Numbered from the stretch's first letter, positions 31,706 through 40,811 are shown. The stretch: 64,000 nucleotides of DNA from Microbacterium oryzae (GCF_009735645.1 NZ_CP032550.1:1550001-1614000), one strand, 5' to 3'. Notes: generated by a model from the letters alone, not told the origin. Program-made: numbers and translations.

Positions 31706-33175
31706 CTACTCCCCGCCGAGGTTTCCCGACAGCCGGCCGTGGAAGTCCTGCGTCGAGGTGTTCATCCCGACGATCTCCACCTCGACACCATGGCGCGCGT
31801 ACTTCGTCTCGATCGCGTCGAGCGCCGCAACCGACGAGGCATCCCAGACGTGCGAGCGCGACATGTCGATGACCACGCGCTTCGGGTCGTCCGCGTAGGA
31901 GAACTGCGTCGTGAGGTCGTTGGACGAGGCGAAGAAGAGCTCGCCATCCACCTCGTAGCGGGCGACGCCATCCGCCACCGTCCGTCGCACGGTCGTGAAG
32001 TGCGCGACGCGGCGCGCGAACAGCACCATCGCGAGCAGCACTCCCCCGCCGACGCCGACGGCGAGGTTGTGCGTCAGAACGGTCAGCACGACCGTCAGCA
32101 CCATGACCGCGGTCTCGCTCCGGGGCATCCGCCGCAGTGTCGAGGGTCGGATGCTGTGCCAGTCGAACGCGGCCACCGACACCATGATCATGACCGCGAC
32201 GAGCGCCGCCATCGGGATCAGCGCGACGACGTCGCCGAAGAGCACGACGAGCACGAGCAGGAACGCTCCGGCAAGGAACGTCGAGATGCGCGTGCGGGCG
32301 CCCGCCACGCGGACGTTCATCATCGTCTGCCCGACGACCGCACAGCCGCCCATCCCGCCGAAGAACGCCGACGCGAGCTGCGCGGTGCCCTGGCCCCACG
32401 CCTCGCACGTCTTCGACGAGTGCGAGTCGGTGATCTCGTCGACGAGCTTGGCCGTCATGAGCGACTCGAGCAGGCCCACCGCCGCGACGCCGATCGCGTA
32501 CGGCGCGATGATCGCGAGCGTCTCGCCGGTGAGCGGCACGTTCGGGATGAACAGCGACGGCAGGCTCCGCGGCAGCGCGCCCTGGTCGCCGACCGTCGGG
32601 ATGTTCACACCCGCGACCACGACGAACACCGTCAGCACGATGATCGCGATGAGCGGCGCGGGGATGGCCGTGGTCAGCTTCGGGAACGCGAAGATGATCG
32701 CGACGCCGACGACGATCAGCGGGTACACGAGCCACGGGACGTCGATCACGTGCGGCAGCTGCGCGATGACGACGAGGATGGCCAGCGCGTTCACGAAGCC
32801 CGTCATCACGCTGCGAGGGATGAAGCGCATGAGCTTCGCGACGCCGAAGACCGCGAGCAGGATCTGGATGACGCCCGCGAGCATGATCGTCGCGATGAGG
32901 TAGTCCACGCCGTACGTCGGAGCGACCGGGGCCACGACGAGCGCCACAGCGCCGGTCGCGGCGGAGATCATGGCCGCGCGTCCGCCGACGATCGAGATGA
33001 CGATGCCCATGATGAACGACGAGTAGAGCCCGACCCGCGGGTCGACCCCGGCGATGATCGAGAACGCGATCGCCTCGGGGATGAGCGCGAGGGCCACGAC
33101 GAGCCCGGCGAGCACCTCGCGCGTGAGCGTGCGCGGTGAGCGGATGGCCTGCAGGACCGTGACGCCAGAGGACAC
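31706..33175 (-). CDS. SulP-family anion transporter with STAS domain
   Basis: A 489-residue SLC26/SulP protein of the cytoplasmic membrane with 10-12 membrane segments (about 15-385) and a cytoplasmic STAS domain (about 390-485, including KRVVIDMSRSHVWDASSVAALD). The N-terminal signature ALVPEAIAFS appears as ALIPEAIAFSIIAGVDPRVGLY. Substrates in the family include sulfate, bicarbonate and dicarboxylates; without a linked carbonic anhydrase or sulfate-assimilation gene no choice is possible. It is divergent from a MerR regulator with a shared control region of about 100 bp, so that regulator probably controls it. Confidence 0.85.
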   Translation of the reverse strand: MSSGVTVLQAIRSPRTLTREVLAGLVVALALIPEAIAFSIIAGVDPRVGLYSSFIMGIVISIVGGRAAMISAATGAVALVVAPVAPTYGVDYLIATIMLAGVIQILLAVFGVAKLMRFIPRSVMTGFVNALAILVVIAQLPHVIDVPWLVYPLIVVGVAIIFAFPKLTTAIPAPLIAIIVLTVFVVVAGVNIPTVGDQGALPRSLPSLFIPNVPLTGETLAIIAPYAIGVAAVGLLESLMTAKLVDEITDSHSSKTCEAWGQGTAQLASAFFGGMGGCAVVGQTMMNVRVAGARTRISTFLAGAFLLVLVVLFGDVVALIPMAALVAVMIMVSVAAFDWHSIRPSTLRRMPRSETAVMVLTVVLTVLTHNLAVGVGGGVLLAMVLFARRVAHFTTVRRTVADGVARYEVDGELFFASSNDLTTQFSYADDPKRVVIDMSRSHVWDASSVAALDAIETKYARHGVEVEIVGMNTSTQDFHGRLSGNLGGE

Positions 33176-33228
33176 CGTGCTCCTTCGAGAACGTGCGCGA
33201 GGATGGGAGCGGCCGAACGGCCATCCCC

Positions 33229-33251
33229 AACCCTACCGTAACGTGAGGGTT
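33229..33251. promoter_or_regulatory. MerR-type operator between sulP and merR-like gene
   Basis: A perfect dyad AACCCT-N11-AGGGTT (33229-33251) with an ACGT-containing centre resembles MerR-family operators such as those of TipA/SoxR. It lies 54 bp from the sulP start and 24 bp from the regulator's GTG. Confidence 0.55.
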
Positions 33252-33274
33252 GCTGCCGACTGGAGAGGACGTCC

Positions 33275-33640
33275 GTGACCGCGACGATGCACATCGGCGA
33301 GCTCGCCGACCGCTCGGAACTGTCGCTGCGGACCATCCGCCACTACGACGAGATCGGGCTGCTGAAGCCGTCCGCCCGATCGGATGGCGGCTATCGGCTC
33401 TACACGGAGCGCGACTTCGAGCGCCTCATGCTGATCCGACGCATGAAGCCGCTCGGCTTCGCGCTGGAGGAGATGGGCGAGCTACTCGCGGCGACCGACG
33501 CGCTTGAGGCAGACCCGGCGGATGGCGCTGCTCGCGCGCGCGTCGACGCCTTCCTCGCCGAGGCGGTCGAGCGCCGCGCCAAGCTCGAGCGGCAGCTGGC
33601 GGCGGCGGACGAGTTCATCGCGCGGCTGTCGGCGCGGTAG
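33275..33640 (+). CDS. MerR-family transcriptional regulator
   Basis: A 121-residue regulator: MerR winged helix (about 4-72, IGELADRSELSLRTIRHYDEIGLLKP) and a short dimerising coiled coil (about 80-120). There are no cysteines for metal sensing, so it belongs to the non-metal group. Start is GTG. It is divergent from sulP and may regulate it and itself through the dyad in between. Confidence 0.85.
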   Translation: MTATMHIGELADRSELSLRTIRHYDEIGLLKPSARSDGGYRLYTERDFERLMLIRRMKPLGFALEEMGELLAATDALEADPADGAARARVDAFLAEAVERRAKLERQLAAADEFIARLSAR

Positions 33641-33708
33641 GGCCGCCGCCGACCCGACCCCGGCCATCCGCCCCACCGCACCGCCCCACCGAACCGCCGC
33701 ACACAGCA

Positions 33709-33740
33709 GAACGCCCCCGACCCGAAGGTCGAGGGCGTTC
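33709..33740 (-). terminator. intrinsic terminator at the end of the alpha operon
   Basis: GAACGCCC and CGACC segments pair across a TTCG loop (a UUCG-type tetraloop on the minus strand), giving a stem of about 13-14 bp, followed by TTCTGCTGT. It is 15 bases after rplQ. Confidence 0.85.
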
Positions 33741-33754
33741 CGCTGAAGCGAGAG

Positions 33755-34360
33755 TTACTTCGCGTCGGCCTCGGGAGCGTCTGCCTCCTCGGCAGCCTCC
33801 TCGTCGCCGGCCTCGTTGTCGACGAGCGCCTCGCCGAGCTTGTCGTCGGCAGCAGCACCCGCCTCTTCGACCTCGGCGGGCTCAGCCGTCTCGTTCTCGT
33901 TGGCGACCGGAGCCGCCGACTCGGCGGGGGCAGCCGGCTCGGCCGAAGCGTCGGCGGCAGCAGCCTTCGACGACGTCGACGAGTTCTTCGCCTTCGGGGT
34001 GACGGGCTCGAGAACGAGCTCGATCACGGCCATGGGGGCGTTGTCGCCCTTGCGGTTCCCGACCTTGGTGATGCGCGTGTAGCCGCCCTCGCGCTCGGCG
34101 ACGAGCGGAGCGATCTCGTTGAAGAGAACGTGGACGACCGACTTGTCGCCGATCGTCGACAGCACGGTGCGACGTGCGTGCAGGTCGCCGCGCTTCGCCT
34201 TCGTGATGAGACGCTCAGCCAGCGGGCGGAGGCGCTTTGCCTTCGTCTCCGTGGTCTTGATGGACTTGTGCGTGAACAGAGCCGCTGCGAGGTTCGCGAG
34301 AAGCAGACGCTCGTGGGCGGGGCCGCCGCCGAGGCGGGCACCCTTGGTGGGCTTAGGCAT
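33755..34360 (-). CDS. rplQ: 50S ribosomal protein L17 with acidic tail
   Basis: The core (about residues 1-120) includes [19 protein letters not shown] and [20 protein letters not shown], typical of L17 near the peptide exit tunnel. A C-terminal extension of about 75 residues, rich in Ala and Glu, brings the protein to 201 residues against about 120 in E. coli; similar tails occur in actinobacterial L17. Last gene of the ribosomal region, 35 bases after rpoA. Confidence 0.97.
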   Translation of the reverse strand: MPKPTKGARLGGGPAHERLLLANLAAALFTHKSIKTTETKAKRLRPLAERLITKAKRGDLHARRTVLSTIGDKSVVHVLFNEIAPLVAEREGGYTRITKVGNRKGDNAPMAVIELVLEPVTPKAKNSSTSSKAAAADASAEPAAPAESAAPVANENETAEPAEVEEAGAAADDKLGEALVDNEAGDEEAAEEADAPEADAK

Positions 34361-34395
34361 TTCGTGTTACTCCAGTATCAGGACGGGAAGTCGGG

Positions 34396-35385
34396 TCAGA
34401 GGGACTCTTCGTCGTAGCCGCTGTAGAAGCCGGTGCCGTCGAAACCGGGCACCGAGTCCTTCAGCGACAGACCGAGCGAGACGAGCTTGTCGCGCACCTC
34501 GTCGACCGACTTCTGACCGAAGTTGCGGATGTTCATGAGCTGCGTCTCCGAGAGGGCGACGAGCTCGCTGACCGTGTTGATTCCCTCGCGCTTGAGGCAG
34601 TTGTACGAGCGGACCGACAGGTCGAGGTCCTCGATCGGCATCGACAGCTCGTTCGAGAGCACGGTCTCGACCGGCGCGGGGCCGATCTCGATGCCCTCGG
34701 CCTCGACGTTCAGCTCGCGGGCGAGACCGAACAGCTCGACGAGCGTGCGACCGGCCGAAGCGACGGCGTCGCGCGGCAGCATCGAGGCCTTCGTCTCGAC
34801 ATCCAGGATCAGCTTGTCGAAGTCGGTGCGCTCACCGGCACGGGTGGCGTCGACGCGGTAGCTGACCTTGAACACCGGCGAGTAGATCGAGTCGACGGGG
34901 ATCTGGCCCGCCTCCGCGTACTCGTTGCGGTTCTGCGTCGCCGAGACGTAGCCGCGGCCGCGCTCGATCGTGAGCTCGAGCTCGAACTTGGCGTCCGAGT
35001 TGAGCGTCGCGATGACGAGCTCGGGGTTGTGGACCTCGACGCCGGCCGGAGCCGAGATGTCGGCGGCCGTGACCTCGCCCGCACCCGTCTTGCGCAGGTA
35101 GGCCGTGATCGGCTCGTCGCGCTCGCTCGAGACGACCAGCTGCTTGATGTTGAGGATGATCTCGGTGACATCCTCCTTCACGCCGGGGATGGTGCTGAAC
35201 TCGTGCAGCACGCCGTCGATCCGGATGCTCGTGACCGATGCACCGGGAATCGACGAGAGCAGGCTGCGACGGAGCGCGTTGCCGATCGTGTAGCCGAAGC
35301 CGGGCTCGAGCGGCTCGATGACGAACCGGCTGCGGAACTCGGAGATCTTCTCCTCGGTGAGGGTCGGACGCTGTGCGATGAGCAC
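34396..35385 (-). CDS. rpoA: RNA polymerase alpha subunit
   Basis: A 329-residue alpha subunit. The N-terminal dimerisation domain (about 1-230) holds [20 protein letters not shown], and the C-terminal UP-element/activator-binding domain (about 245-310) holds [19 protein letters not shown] and [16 protein letters not shown]. The start is GTG with AAAGGAA upstream. It is separated from rpsK by 145 bp containing a strong hairpin and a TATAGC hexamer, so it may have its own promoter. Confidence 0.97.
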   Translation of the reverse strand: MLIAQRPTLTEEKISEFRSRFVIEPLEPGFGYTIGNALRRSLLSSIPGASVTSIRIDGVLHEFSTIPGVKEDVTEIILNIKQLVVSSERDEPITAYLRKTGAGEVTAADISAPAGVEVHNPELVIATLNSDAKFELELTIERGRGYVSATQNRNEYAEAGQIPVDSIYSPVFKVSYRVDATRAGERTDFDKLILDVETKASMLPRDAVASAGRTLVELFGLARELNVEAEGIEIGPAPVETVLSNELSMPIEDLDLSVRSYNCLKREGINTVSELVALSETQLMNIRNFGQKSVDEVRDKLVSLGLSLKDSVPGFDGTGFYSGYDEESL

Positions 35386-35489
35386 TATGTGTTCCTTTCG
35401 ATCAAGTGCCCGCTATATGACACTTGCGTGGATGAGAGGTCGTGAGGGGTACTCGGCACCCAGCTCGCGCCGGGCGTGAACGGCGAATG

Positions 35490-35520
35490 CGCCGGGGTGC
35501 TCGTAACGAGCACCCCGGCG
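35490..35520 (-). terminator. strong hairpin between rpsK and rpoA
   Basis: A perfect 14-bp stem (35490-35503 with 35507-35520) with a three-base loop lies 10 bases after rpsK. There is no U-run, so it may be a partial terminator, a processing site or an mRNA stabiliser. Confidence 0.6.
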
Positions 35521-35530
35521 AAGTCGGTTC

Positions 35531-35929
35531 TCAGACGCGGCGACGCTTCGGCGGACGGCAGCCGTTGTGGGCCTGCGGCGTCACATCCTGGATCGACCCG
35601 ACCTCGAGGCCGGCGGCCTGAAGCGAGCGGATCGCGGTCTCGCGGCCCGAGCCCGGGCCCTTCACGAACACGTCGACCTTCTTGACGCCGTGCTCCTGCG
35701 CCTGACGCGCAGCAGCCTCGGCAGCGAGGCCGGCAGCGAACGGCGTCGACTTGCGCGAGCCCTTGAAGCCCACGCCACCCGACGAGGTCCAGCTGATGAC
35801 AGCGCCGGACGGGTCGGTGATCGAGACGATCGTGTTGTTGAACGTCGACTTGATGTGGGCCTGGCCCAGCGCGATGTTCTTCTTTTCCTTGCGGCGCGGC
35901 TTGCGCGCTGCGGACTTCGGTGCAGCCAT
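35531..35929 (-). CDS. rpsK: 30S ribosomal protein S11
   Basis: A 132-residue S11 of the platform of the small subunit: [40 protein letters not shown] and the C-terminal [15 protein letters not shown] are conserved. Lies 28 bases after rpsM and is followed by a strong hairpin before rpoA. Confidence 0.97.
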   Translation of the reverse strand: MAAPKSAARKPRRKEKKNIALGQAHIKSTFNNTIVSITDPSGAVISWTSSGGVGFKGSRKSTPFAAGLAAEAAARQAQEHGVKKVDVFVKGPGSGRETAIRSLQAAGLEVGSIQDVTPQAHNGCRPPKRRRV

Positions 35930-35957
35930 GTTGTTCTCCTAAACCTATCCGCGCGCC

Positions 35958-36332
35958 TTAGCGGGCCTTCTTCTTACCGGCAACGGTGCGCTTCGGACCC
36001 TTGCGCGTACGCGCGTTGGTCTTCGTGCGCTGACCGCGGACCGGGAGACCGCGACGGTGGCGCAGACCCTCGTAGGAGCCGATCTCGACCTTGCGGCGGA
36101 TGTCGGCAGCGACCTCACGGCGGAGGTCACCCTCAACCTTGTAGGTGCCCTCGATGTGGTCACGCAGCGCGACGAGCTGGTCGTCGGAGAGGTCCTTCAC
36201 GCGGACGTCGGGGCTGATGCCCGTGGCCGCGAGGATCTCGTTCGAGCGGGTACGGCCAACGCCGTAGATGTACGTGAGTGCGATCACCACGCGCTTGTCG
36301 CGCGGGATGTCGACGCCGGCAAGACGTGCCAT
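35958..36332 (-). CDS. rpsM: 30S ribosomal protein S13
   Basis: A 124-residue S13 of the small-subunit head, contacting L5 and the P-site tRNA. It begins [14 protein letters not shown], contains the [16 protein letters not shown] helix-hairpin-helix and the [20 protein letters not shown] stretch. 123 bases after rpmJ and 28 before rpsK. Confidence 0.97.
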   Translation of the reverse strand: MARLAGVDIPRDKRVVIALTYIYGVGRTRSNEILAATGISPDVRVKDLSDDQLVALRDHIEGTYKVEGDLRREVAADIRRKVEIGSYEGLRHRRGLPVRGQRTKTNARTRKGPKRTVAGKKKAR

Positions 36333-36455
36333 GCGGTTCTCCTGTTGCTATGTGGAGGTGTGGAGCAGGATCGGTGCCCGGGCCTCCGCCCCGAGGTGTC
36401 CCCCGCCTGAGCGGGTTCTGATCCTGCCGAATTCAGTTGCCGGTATCGGCCGAGC

Positions 36456-36572
36456 TCAGCCCTGGCGCTGCTTGTGGCGCGGGTTGCTCTTGCAGATGAC
36501 CATGACGCGGCCGTGACGGCGGATCACCTTGCAGTGGTCGCAGATCGGCTTGACGCTGGGGTTGACCTTCAT
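36456..36572 (-). CDS. rpmJ: 50S ribosomal protein L36
   Basis: A 38-residue zinc-ribbon protein: [20 protein letters not shown], then [12 protein letters not shown]. The Cys-x2-Cys (11, 14), Cys27 and His32 set makes it the zinc-binding form. It lies 70 bases after infA; the short gene was found by reading the gap between infA and rpsM. Confidence 0.96.
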   Translation of the reverse strand: MKVNPSVKPICDHCKVIRRHGRVMVICKSNPRHKQRQG

Positions 36573-36642
36573 GATGCTTCCTATTCGCTGTCTTCGTACC
36601 GGCGTCGCCTCGCGACGCAGCCGGTCGTTACTTCTCGACCGG

Positions 36643-36870
36643 TCAGCGGTAGCGGTAGACGATGCGGCCGCGCGTCAGGTCGTAGGGGCTGAGCTCCACG
36701 ACCACACGGTCTTCGGGGATGATGCGGATGTAGTTCTGCCGCATCTTGCCGGAGATCGTTGCGAGCACCTTGTGCCCTGCGGGCTTGTCGAGCTCGACAC
36801 GGAACATCGCGTTCGGCAGCGCCTCGACGATGGTCCCCTCGGACTCGATGACTCCGTCTTTCTTCGCCAT
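36643..36870 (-). CDS. infA: translation initiation factor IF-1
   Basis: A 75-residue OB-fold protein that binds the ribosomal A site during initiation: [20 protein letters not shown], the [10 protein letters not shown] strand, then [20 protein letters not shown]. The start at 36870 matches the family; the frame is open further upstream in the leader. Its promoter and an unusual CTAG-rich array lie upstream, after the DsbA-like gene. Confidence 0.97.
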   Translation of the reverse strand: MAKKDGVIESEGTIVEALPNAMFRVELDKPAGHKVLATISGKMRQNYIRIIPEDRVVVELSPYDLTRGRIVYRYR

Positions 36871-36979
36871 ATCCTCGCTCGCGCTTGCTGCAGACCGGTC
36901 GGTCTGCGGTGGTTGGGTGATGGTGCCGGATGGCCGTCGGAACGACACGCCGGAATGAGGCGCAAGGCACCAAAGATCA

Positions 36980-37008
36980 ATGGTATGTCACGTCGGGCGT
37001 GTCGGCAA
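36980..37008 (-). promoter_or_regulatory. candidate infA promoter
   Basis: On the minus strand TTGCCG (37003-37008) and TACCAT (36980-36985) are separated by 17 bases. The predicted leader of about 100 bases contains an 8-bp hairpin (GCAGACCG/CGGTCTGC, near 36889-36906). Confidence 0.5.
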
Positions 37009-37067
37009 CCTCGGCGTGTCGGATGGCCGGGCCGGCTTCCGCGTCGCGGGCGGCGGGGCCATCCGGA

Positions 37068-37176
37068 CTAGCGCTCGGAACACTAGGACTAGTGCTCGTC
37101 GCCGAGGCTAGCGCTCCGAGCACTAGTCTCGCCGACGAACGCTAGCCTCGCGCGAGGCTAGTGCTCCGAACGCTAG
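37068..37176. repeat. CTAG-bounded palindromic array
   Basis: Eight CTAG tetramers start at 37068, 37083, 37089, 37108, 37123, 37142, 37158 and 37173. Three 19-bp blocks fit the palindrome CTAGYGCTCSGARCRCTAG (37068, 37108, 37158), and the outer arms of the whole block pair at 18 of 20 positions. It lies between the DsbA-like stop and the infA promoter, in a 364-bp gap whose remainder holds a GGATGGCC/GGCCATCC dyad (37020-37065). Confidence 0.85.
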
Positions 37177-37234
37177 TCCGGTGCCCGCCCGCGTGCCCGC
37201 CCGCGGTGCCCGCCGCCGCCGCGACGACGACCCG

Positions 37235-37927
37235 CTACTTCGCGAGCAGGGGCTCCAGGTCCGTCTCGGGGCCCTGGAACGTCAGCTGCACGAACTCGTC
37301 GTTCACCATGATCGTCGGCGTCGAGATGCCACCGGCGCCCGGCGCGATCGGGGTCTCCTCGGTGCGCTCGGCGACGTAGTCCGAGTACTCGTGGTCGGCG
37401 ATGCACGACGCGGCGTCGCCGGCGCCGACCTCGTCCGCGAACTTCGCGAGCTCGTCGTCCGACAGACCCTTCGACGACTCCGCCGGCTGGTTGTCGAACA
37501 GGCGGTCGACGTACGAGTAGAACGCGTCGGGGTTCGTCTCGGCCACGCAGTACGCGGCGCTCGCGGCGCGGGTGGAGTACTGCGTGCCCTGCGAGGCGTT
37601 GTCGAGGATCGAGATCGGGTGGATGACGAGGGTCGCCTCGCCCGCCTTCACCTTCTCGCCGACGTACTCGCTGTAGCCCTCCCAGTACTGGCTGCAGTAC
37701 GGGCACATGAAGTCCACGTACTCCTCGATGACGTCCGGGCCGTCGCCGATGCTGATGCCGCCCGTCTCCTCGTTCACGACGCCGGCGGCCGGAGCCTCGG
37801 CGGGCGCGGTCGCGGCGTTGTTCATCGTGACGACGAGCGCGCCGACGCCGACGATCGCCACGACGACGATCAGGGAGATGACGATGGCGAACCAGTTCGT
37901 CTTCTTGCCAGGGGTAGCCATCATCAC
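37235..37927 (-). CDS. DsbA-like membrane-anchored thioredoxin-fold protein
   Basis: A 230-residue thiol oxidoreductase, anchored by one N-terminal membrane segment (about 12-34), with the catalytic domain outside. The active site is CPYC (Cys75, Cys78) in YVDFMCPYCSQYW; a cis-proline follows in STPTIMVND. The family forms or isomerises disulfides of exported proteins, together with a VKOR- or DsbB-type partner not seen here. The start is uncertain within three consecutive Met-coding positions (37927-37921). It sits between map and infA in the ribosomal region, 21 bases after map. Confidence 0.85.
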   Translation of the reverse strand: MMMATPGKKTNWFAIVISLIVVVAIVGVGALVVTMNNAATAPAEAPAAGVVNEETGGISIGDGPDVIEEYVDFMCPYCSQYWEGYSEYVGEKVKAGEATLVIHPISILDNASQGTQYSTRAASAAYCVAETNPDAFYSYVDRLFDNQPAESSKGLSDDELAKFADEVGAGDAASCIADHEYSDYVAERTEETPIAPGAGGISTPTIMVNDEFVQLTFQGPETDLEPLLAK

Positions 37928-37948
37928 GTCAGTTCTCTTTCGAAAAGG

Positions 37949-38797
37949 TCAGGCGAGCGGGGCGGGGACGACGCCGAACGGGGCAAGGCCCGCGGCTCCG
38001 CCATCGGGCGCGGTGAGCACCCAGATGCCGCCATCATGCACGGCGACACTGTGCTCCCAGTGGGAGCCGTCGCTGCCGTCGACGGTCGACACGGTCCAGT
38101 CGTCGTCCTCCACGAAGACGTCCTCGGAGCCCGACGTCATCATCGGCTCGATGCACACCGTGAGCCCGGGGCGCACGTCGGCGCCGCGCTCCTCGGTGCG
38201 GTAGTTGAAGATCGACGGCGCCTCGTGCATCTTGCGTCCGATGCCGTGGCCCACGTAGTCCCGCAGGATGCCGGCCGGCTTCCCCGACGACAGCGGGTTC
38301 GCCTCGATGTGGTCCTGGATGGCCGCGCCCACCTCGCCGAGGTGGCTCGCCGTCGCGAGGGCGGCGATCCCCGCCCACATCGACCCCTCGGTCACGCGAG
38401 AGAGCTCCTCACGGCGAGCGGCGACATCCGGGTCTCCCCCGGGAACGACGATCGTGATCGCGGAATCGCCGTTCCAGCCATCCGCCGTCTCGGCCCCGCT
38501 GTCTATGGAGACGATGTCACCCGGCTGGATGACCCGCTCCCCCGGGATGCCGTGCACGACCTGGTCGTTCACCGAGATGCAGGTGGTGTGGCGGTACCCG
38601 CGCACCATCTGGAAGTTCGAGCGCGCGCCGCGGCCGGTGATCACCTGGTTCGCGATCGCGTCGAGCTCGCCGGTCGTCATGCCGGGTCGGATGGCCCGGC
38701 GCACCTCGTCGAGGGAGGCTGCGGTGATGAGGCCGGGTGCGACCATCCCCCGCAGCTGCGCGGCGTTCTTGTAGGGCGAGCGGCGGAACACGCTCAC
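37949..38797 (-). CDS. map: methionine aminopeptidase, type I
   Basis: Removes the initiator methionine from nascent proteins. The 282-residue enzyme has the two-metal set of the pita-bread fold: Asp residues in VSIDSGAETADGWNGDSA, the histidine in YVGHGIGRKMHEAP and the glutamates in CIEPMMTSG and near the C-terminus. YRHTTCISVNDQVVHGIPG is the substrate-pocket strand. Its start overlaps the adk stop by four bases. Confidence 0.96.
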   Translation of the reverse strand: MSVFRRSPYKNAAQLRGMVAPGLITAASLDEVRRAIRPGMTTGELDAIANQVITGRGARSNFQMVRGYRHTTCISVNDQVVHGIPGERVIQPGDIVSIDSGAETADGWNGDSAITIVVPGGDPDVAARREELSRVTEGSMWAGIAALATASHLGEVGAAIQDHIEANPLSSGKPAGILRDYVGHGIGRKMHEAPSIFNYRTEERGADVRPGLTVCIEPMMTSGSEDVFVEDDDWTVSTVDGSDGSHWEHSVAVHDGGIWVLTAPDGGAAGLAPFGVVPAPLA

Positions 38798-39390
38798 GCG
38801 GCCACGCGCACGATGCCGCGCGCCTCGAGGGCGTCGAAGATGCGCGCGGTGATCTCGTCAAGCGAGCCGACGCCGTCGATGCGGTCGACGATGCCGCGCT
38901 CCCCGTACACGTCGAGGATGGGCGCGGTCTCCGACTCGTAGATGTCGAGGCGCTTGGAGATCGCCTCCTCCGTGTCGTCGCTGCGGCCCTGCTCGGCGGC
39001 GCGCTTGGCGATGCGGGCGATCGACTCCTCGCGCGGCACGTCGAGGAGGATCACCGCGTCGAGCTGCTCGCCGCGGTCGGAGAGGAATGCGTCGAGATCG
39101 CGCACCTGCGCGGCGTTGCGGGGGTAGCCATCCAGGAGGAAGCCTTCGGCCGCGTCGTCCTGCGCGAGCCGGTCGCGCACGATCTCGCTGGTGACCTCGT
39201 CGGGCACGAGGTTGCCGGCGTCGGTGATCGCCTGCACCTTGCGGCCGAGCTCGGTGCCCTGGGCGATGTTCGCCCGGAAGATGTCGCCCGTGGAGACGAC
39301 GGGGACGTCGAAGGCCGAGGCCACGAGCACGCCCTGCGTGCCCTTGCCCGAGCCCTGCGGGCCGACGATGAGAAGACGGGGCGCTGTCAT
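38794..39390 (-). CDS. adk: adenylate kinase
   Basis: Interconverts ATP and AMP with two ADP. The 198-residue protein has the P-loop GPQGSGKGT (10-18), the AMP-binding STGDIFRANI and GFLLDGYPRN segments, and a short lid, so it is the form without the zinc-binding insertion. Start at 39390 follows GGACTCCTCCG. It overlaps secY upstream and map downstream by four bases each, so the three are translationally coupled. Confidence 0.96.
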   Translation of the reverse strand: MTAPRLLIVGPQGSGKGTQGVLVASAFDVPVVSTGDIFRANIAQGTELGRKVQAITDAGNLVPDEVTSEIVRDRLAQDDAAEGFLLDGYPRNAAQVRDLDAFLSDRGEQLDAVILLDVPREESIARIAKRAAEQGRSDDTEEAISKRLDIYESETAPILDVYGERGIVDRIDGVGSLDEITARIFDALEARGIVRVAA

Positions 39391-40712
39391 CGGAGGAGTC
39401 CTTCGTAGTGGCGCTGCTGCAGCTGCGCGTCGATCTGCTTCACCGTCTCGAGGCCGACGCCGACCATGATGAGGATCGACGCGCCGCCGAACGGGAAGTT
39501 CTGGTTGGCGCCCACGGTCGCGAGGGCCACGAGCGGGATGAGGGCGACGAGACCGAGGTAGATCGCGCCGGGGAGCGTGATGCGGGTCAGCACGTACTCC
39601 AGGTACTCGGCGGTGGGGCGCCCGGCGCGGATGCCGGGGATGAACCCGCCGTACTTCTTCATGTTGTCGGCGACCTCGATCGGGTTGAACGTGATCGAGA
39701 CGTAGAAGTACGTGAAGCCGATGATAAGGAGGAAGTACACCAGCATGTAGATCAGGTTGTCGCCCGTGGTCAGGTTGTTGTTGATCCACTGGACCCAGCC
39801 GGGTAGGTTGCCGTCGGCGTCGGGCGTCGAGTTGAACTGCGCGATGAGCGACGGGATGTACAGCAGCGACGAGGCGAAGATGACGGGCACGACGCCGGCC
39901 ATGTTCACCTTGATCGGGATGTACGTGTTCGTGCCGCCGTAGGTGCGACGTCCGACCATCCGCTTGGCGTACTGCACGGGCACGCGACGCTGCGACTGCT
40001 CGACGAAGACGACCGCGGCGATGATGACGACGCCGATGACCAGCACGAGGAGGAAGATCTCGAAGCCGCGCGCCTGCCAGATGGCCCACATGGCGGCGGG
40101 GAACGAGGCGGCGATCGAGGTGAAGATCAGCAGCGACATGCCGTTGCCGACGCCGCGCTCGGTGACGAGCTCGGCGAACCACATGATGAGGCCGGTGCCG
40201 GCGGTCAGCGTGATCACGATGAGCAGCTGCGCCCACCACACGTCGTTCGTGAGGACGTTCACGCACTCGGGCACGCCGGTGGTGCCGAACAGCTGGCCGC
40301 TGCGCGCGACCGTGATGAGCGTCGTCGACTGCAGCAGCGCGAGCGCGATCGTGAGGTACCGGGTGTACTGCGTCAGACGCGCCTGGCCGGCCTGACCCTC
40401 CTTGTAGAGGGCCTCGAAGTGCGGGATGACCACGCGCAGCAGCTGCGTGATGATCGTCGCGGTGATGTAGGGCATGACGCCCAGCGCGAAGATCGACAGC
40501 TGGAGCAGGGCGCCGCCCGAGAAGAGGTTCACCAGCGAGAGGAGTCCCTGGGTGCCCGAGGTCTGGTCGATGCAGCTCTGCACGTTCGGGAAGTTGACGA
40601 ACGGCGCGGGGATGTGAGCGCCGAAGCGGTAGATCGCGATGATCCCGAGCGTGAAGCCGATCTTCCGCCGCAGATCCGGCGTGCGGAAGATCCGCGCGAT
40701 AGCGCTGAACAA
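39387..40712 (-). CDS. secY: preprotein translocase subunit SecY
   Basis: Channel-forming subunit of the SecYEG translocon with ten membrane segments in 441 residues. It begins FSAIARIFRTPDLRRKIGFTL, with GGALLQLSIFALGVMPYITA and the C-terminal IPGIRAGRPTAEYL segment. The start is taken as TTG at 40712 because GGGAGG lies at the correct distance and the family N-terminus begins there; an in-frame ATG further upstream would add about 29 unconserved residues. A hairpin separates it from rplO. Confidence 0.96.
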   Translation of the reverse strand: MFSAIARIFRTPDLRRKIGFTLGIIAIYRFGAHIPAPFVNFPNVQSCIDQTSGTQGLLSLVNLFSGGALLQLSIFALGVMPYITATIITQLLRVVIPHFEALYKEGQAGQARLTQYTRYLTIALALLQSTTLITVARSGQLFGTTGVPECVNVLTNDVWWAQLLIVITLTAGTGLIMWFAELVTERGVGNGMSLLIFTSIAASFPAAMWAIWQARGFEIFLLVLVIGVVIIAAVVFVEQSQRRVPVQYAKRMVGRRTYGGTNTYIPIKVNMAGVVPVIFASSLLYIPSLIAQFNSTPDADGNLPGWVQWINNNLTTGDNLIYMLVYFLLIIGFTYFYVSITFNPIEVADNMKKYGGFIPGIRAGRPTAEYLEYVLTRITLPGAIYLGLVALIPLVALATVGANQNFPFGGASILIMVGVGLETVKQIDAQLQQRHYEGLLR

Positions 40713-40783
40713 GGAAGGGCCTCCCAGTGGAATGGAGTGGCGGCCCGACGAAAGAGGGCGCACCGATCTCCAGAGTAACGGAA

Positions 40784-40811
40784 AGGGCCGGAGGCGCATG
40801 CCTCCGGCCCT
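40784..40811 (-). terminator. terminator-like hairpin between rplO and secY
   Basis: A perfect 12-bp stem (40784-40795 with 40800-40811) with a four-base loop is followed on the minus strand by TTTCCGTT. It would partly separate secY-adk-map from the ribosomal genes upstream. Confidence 0.65.

Noticed and set aside
37020..37176. CTAG array as an integration (att) site
   Set aside because: No tRNA, integrase or mobile gene is near, and the array is internally repeated rather than a single core.
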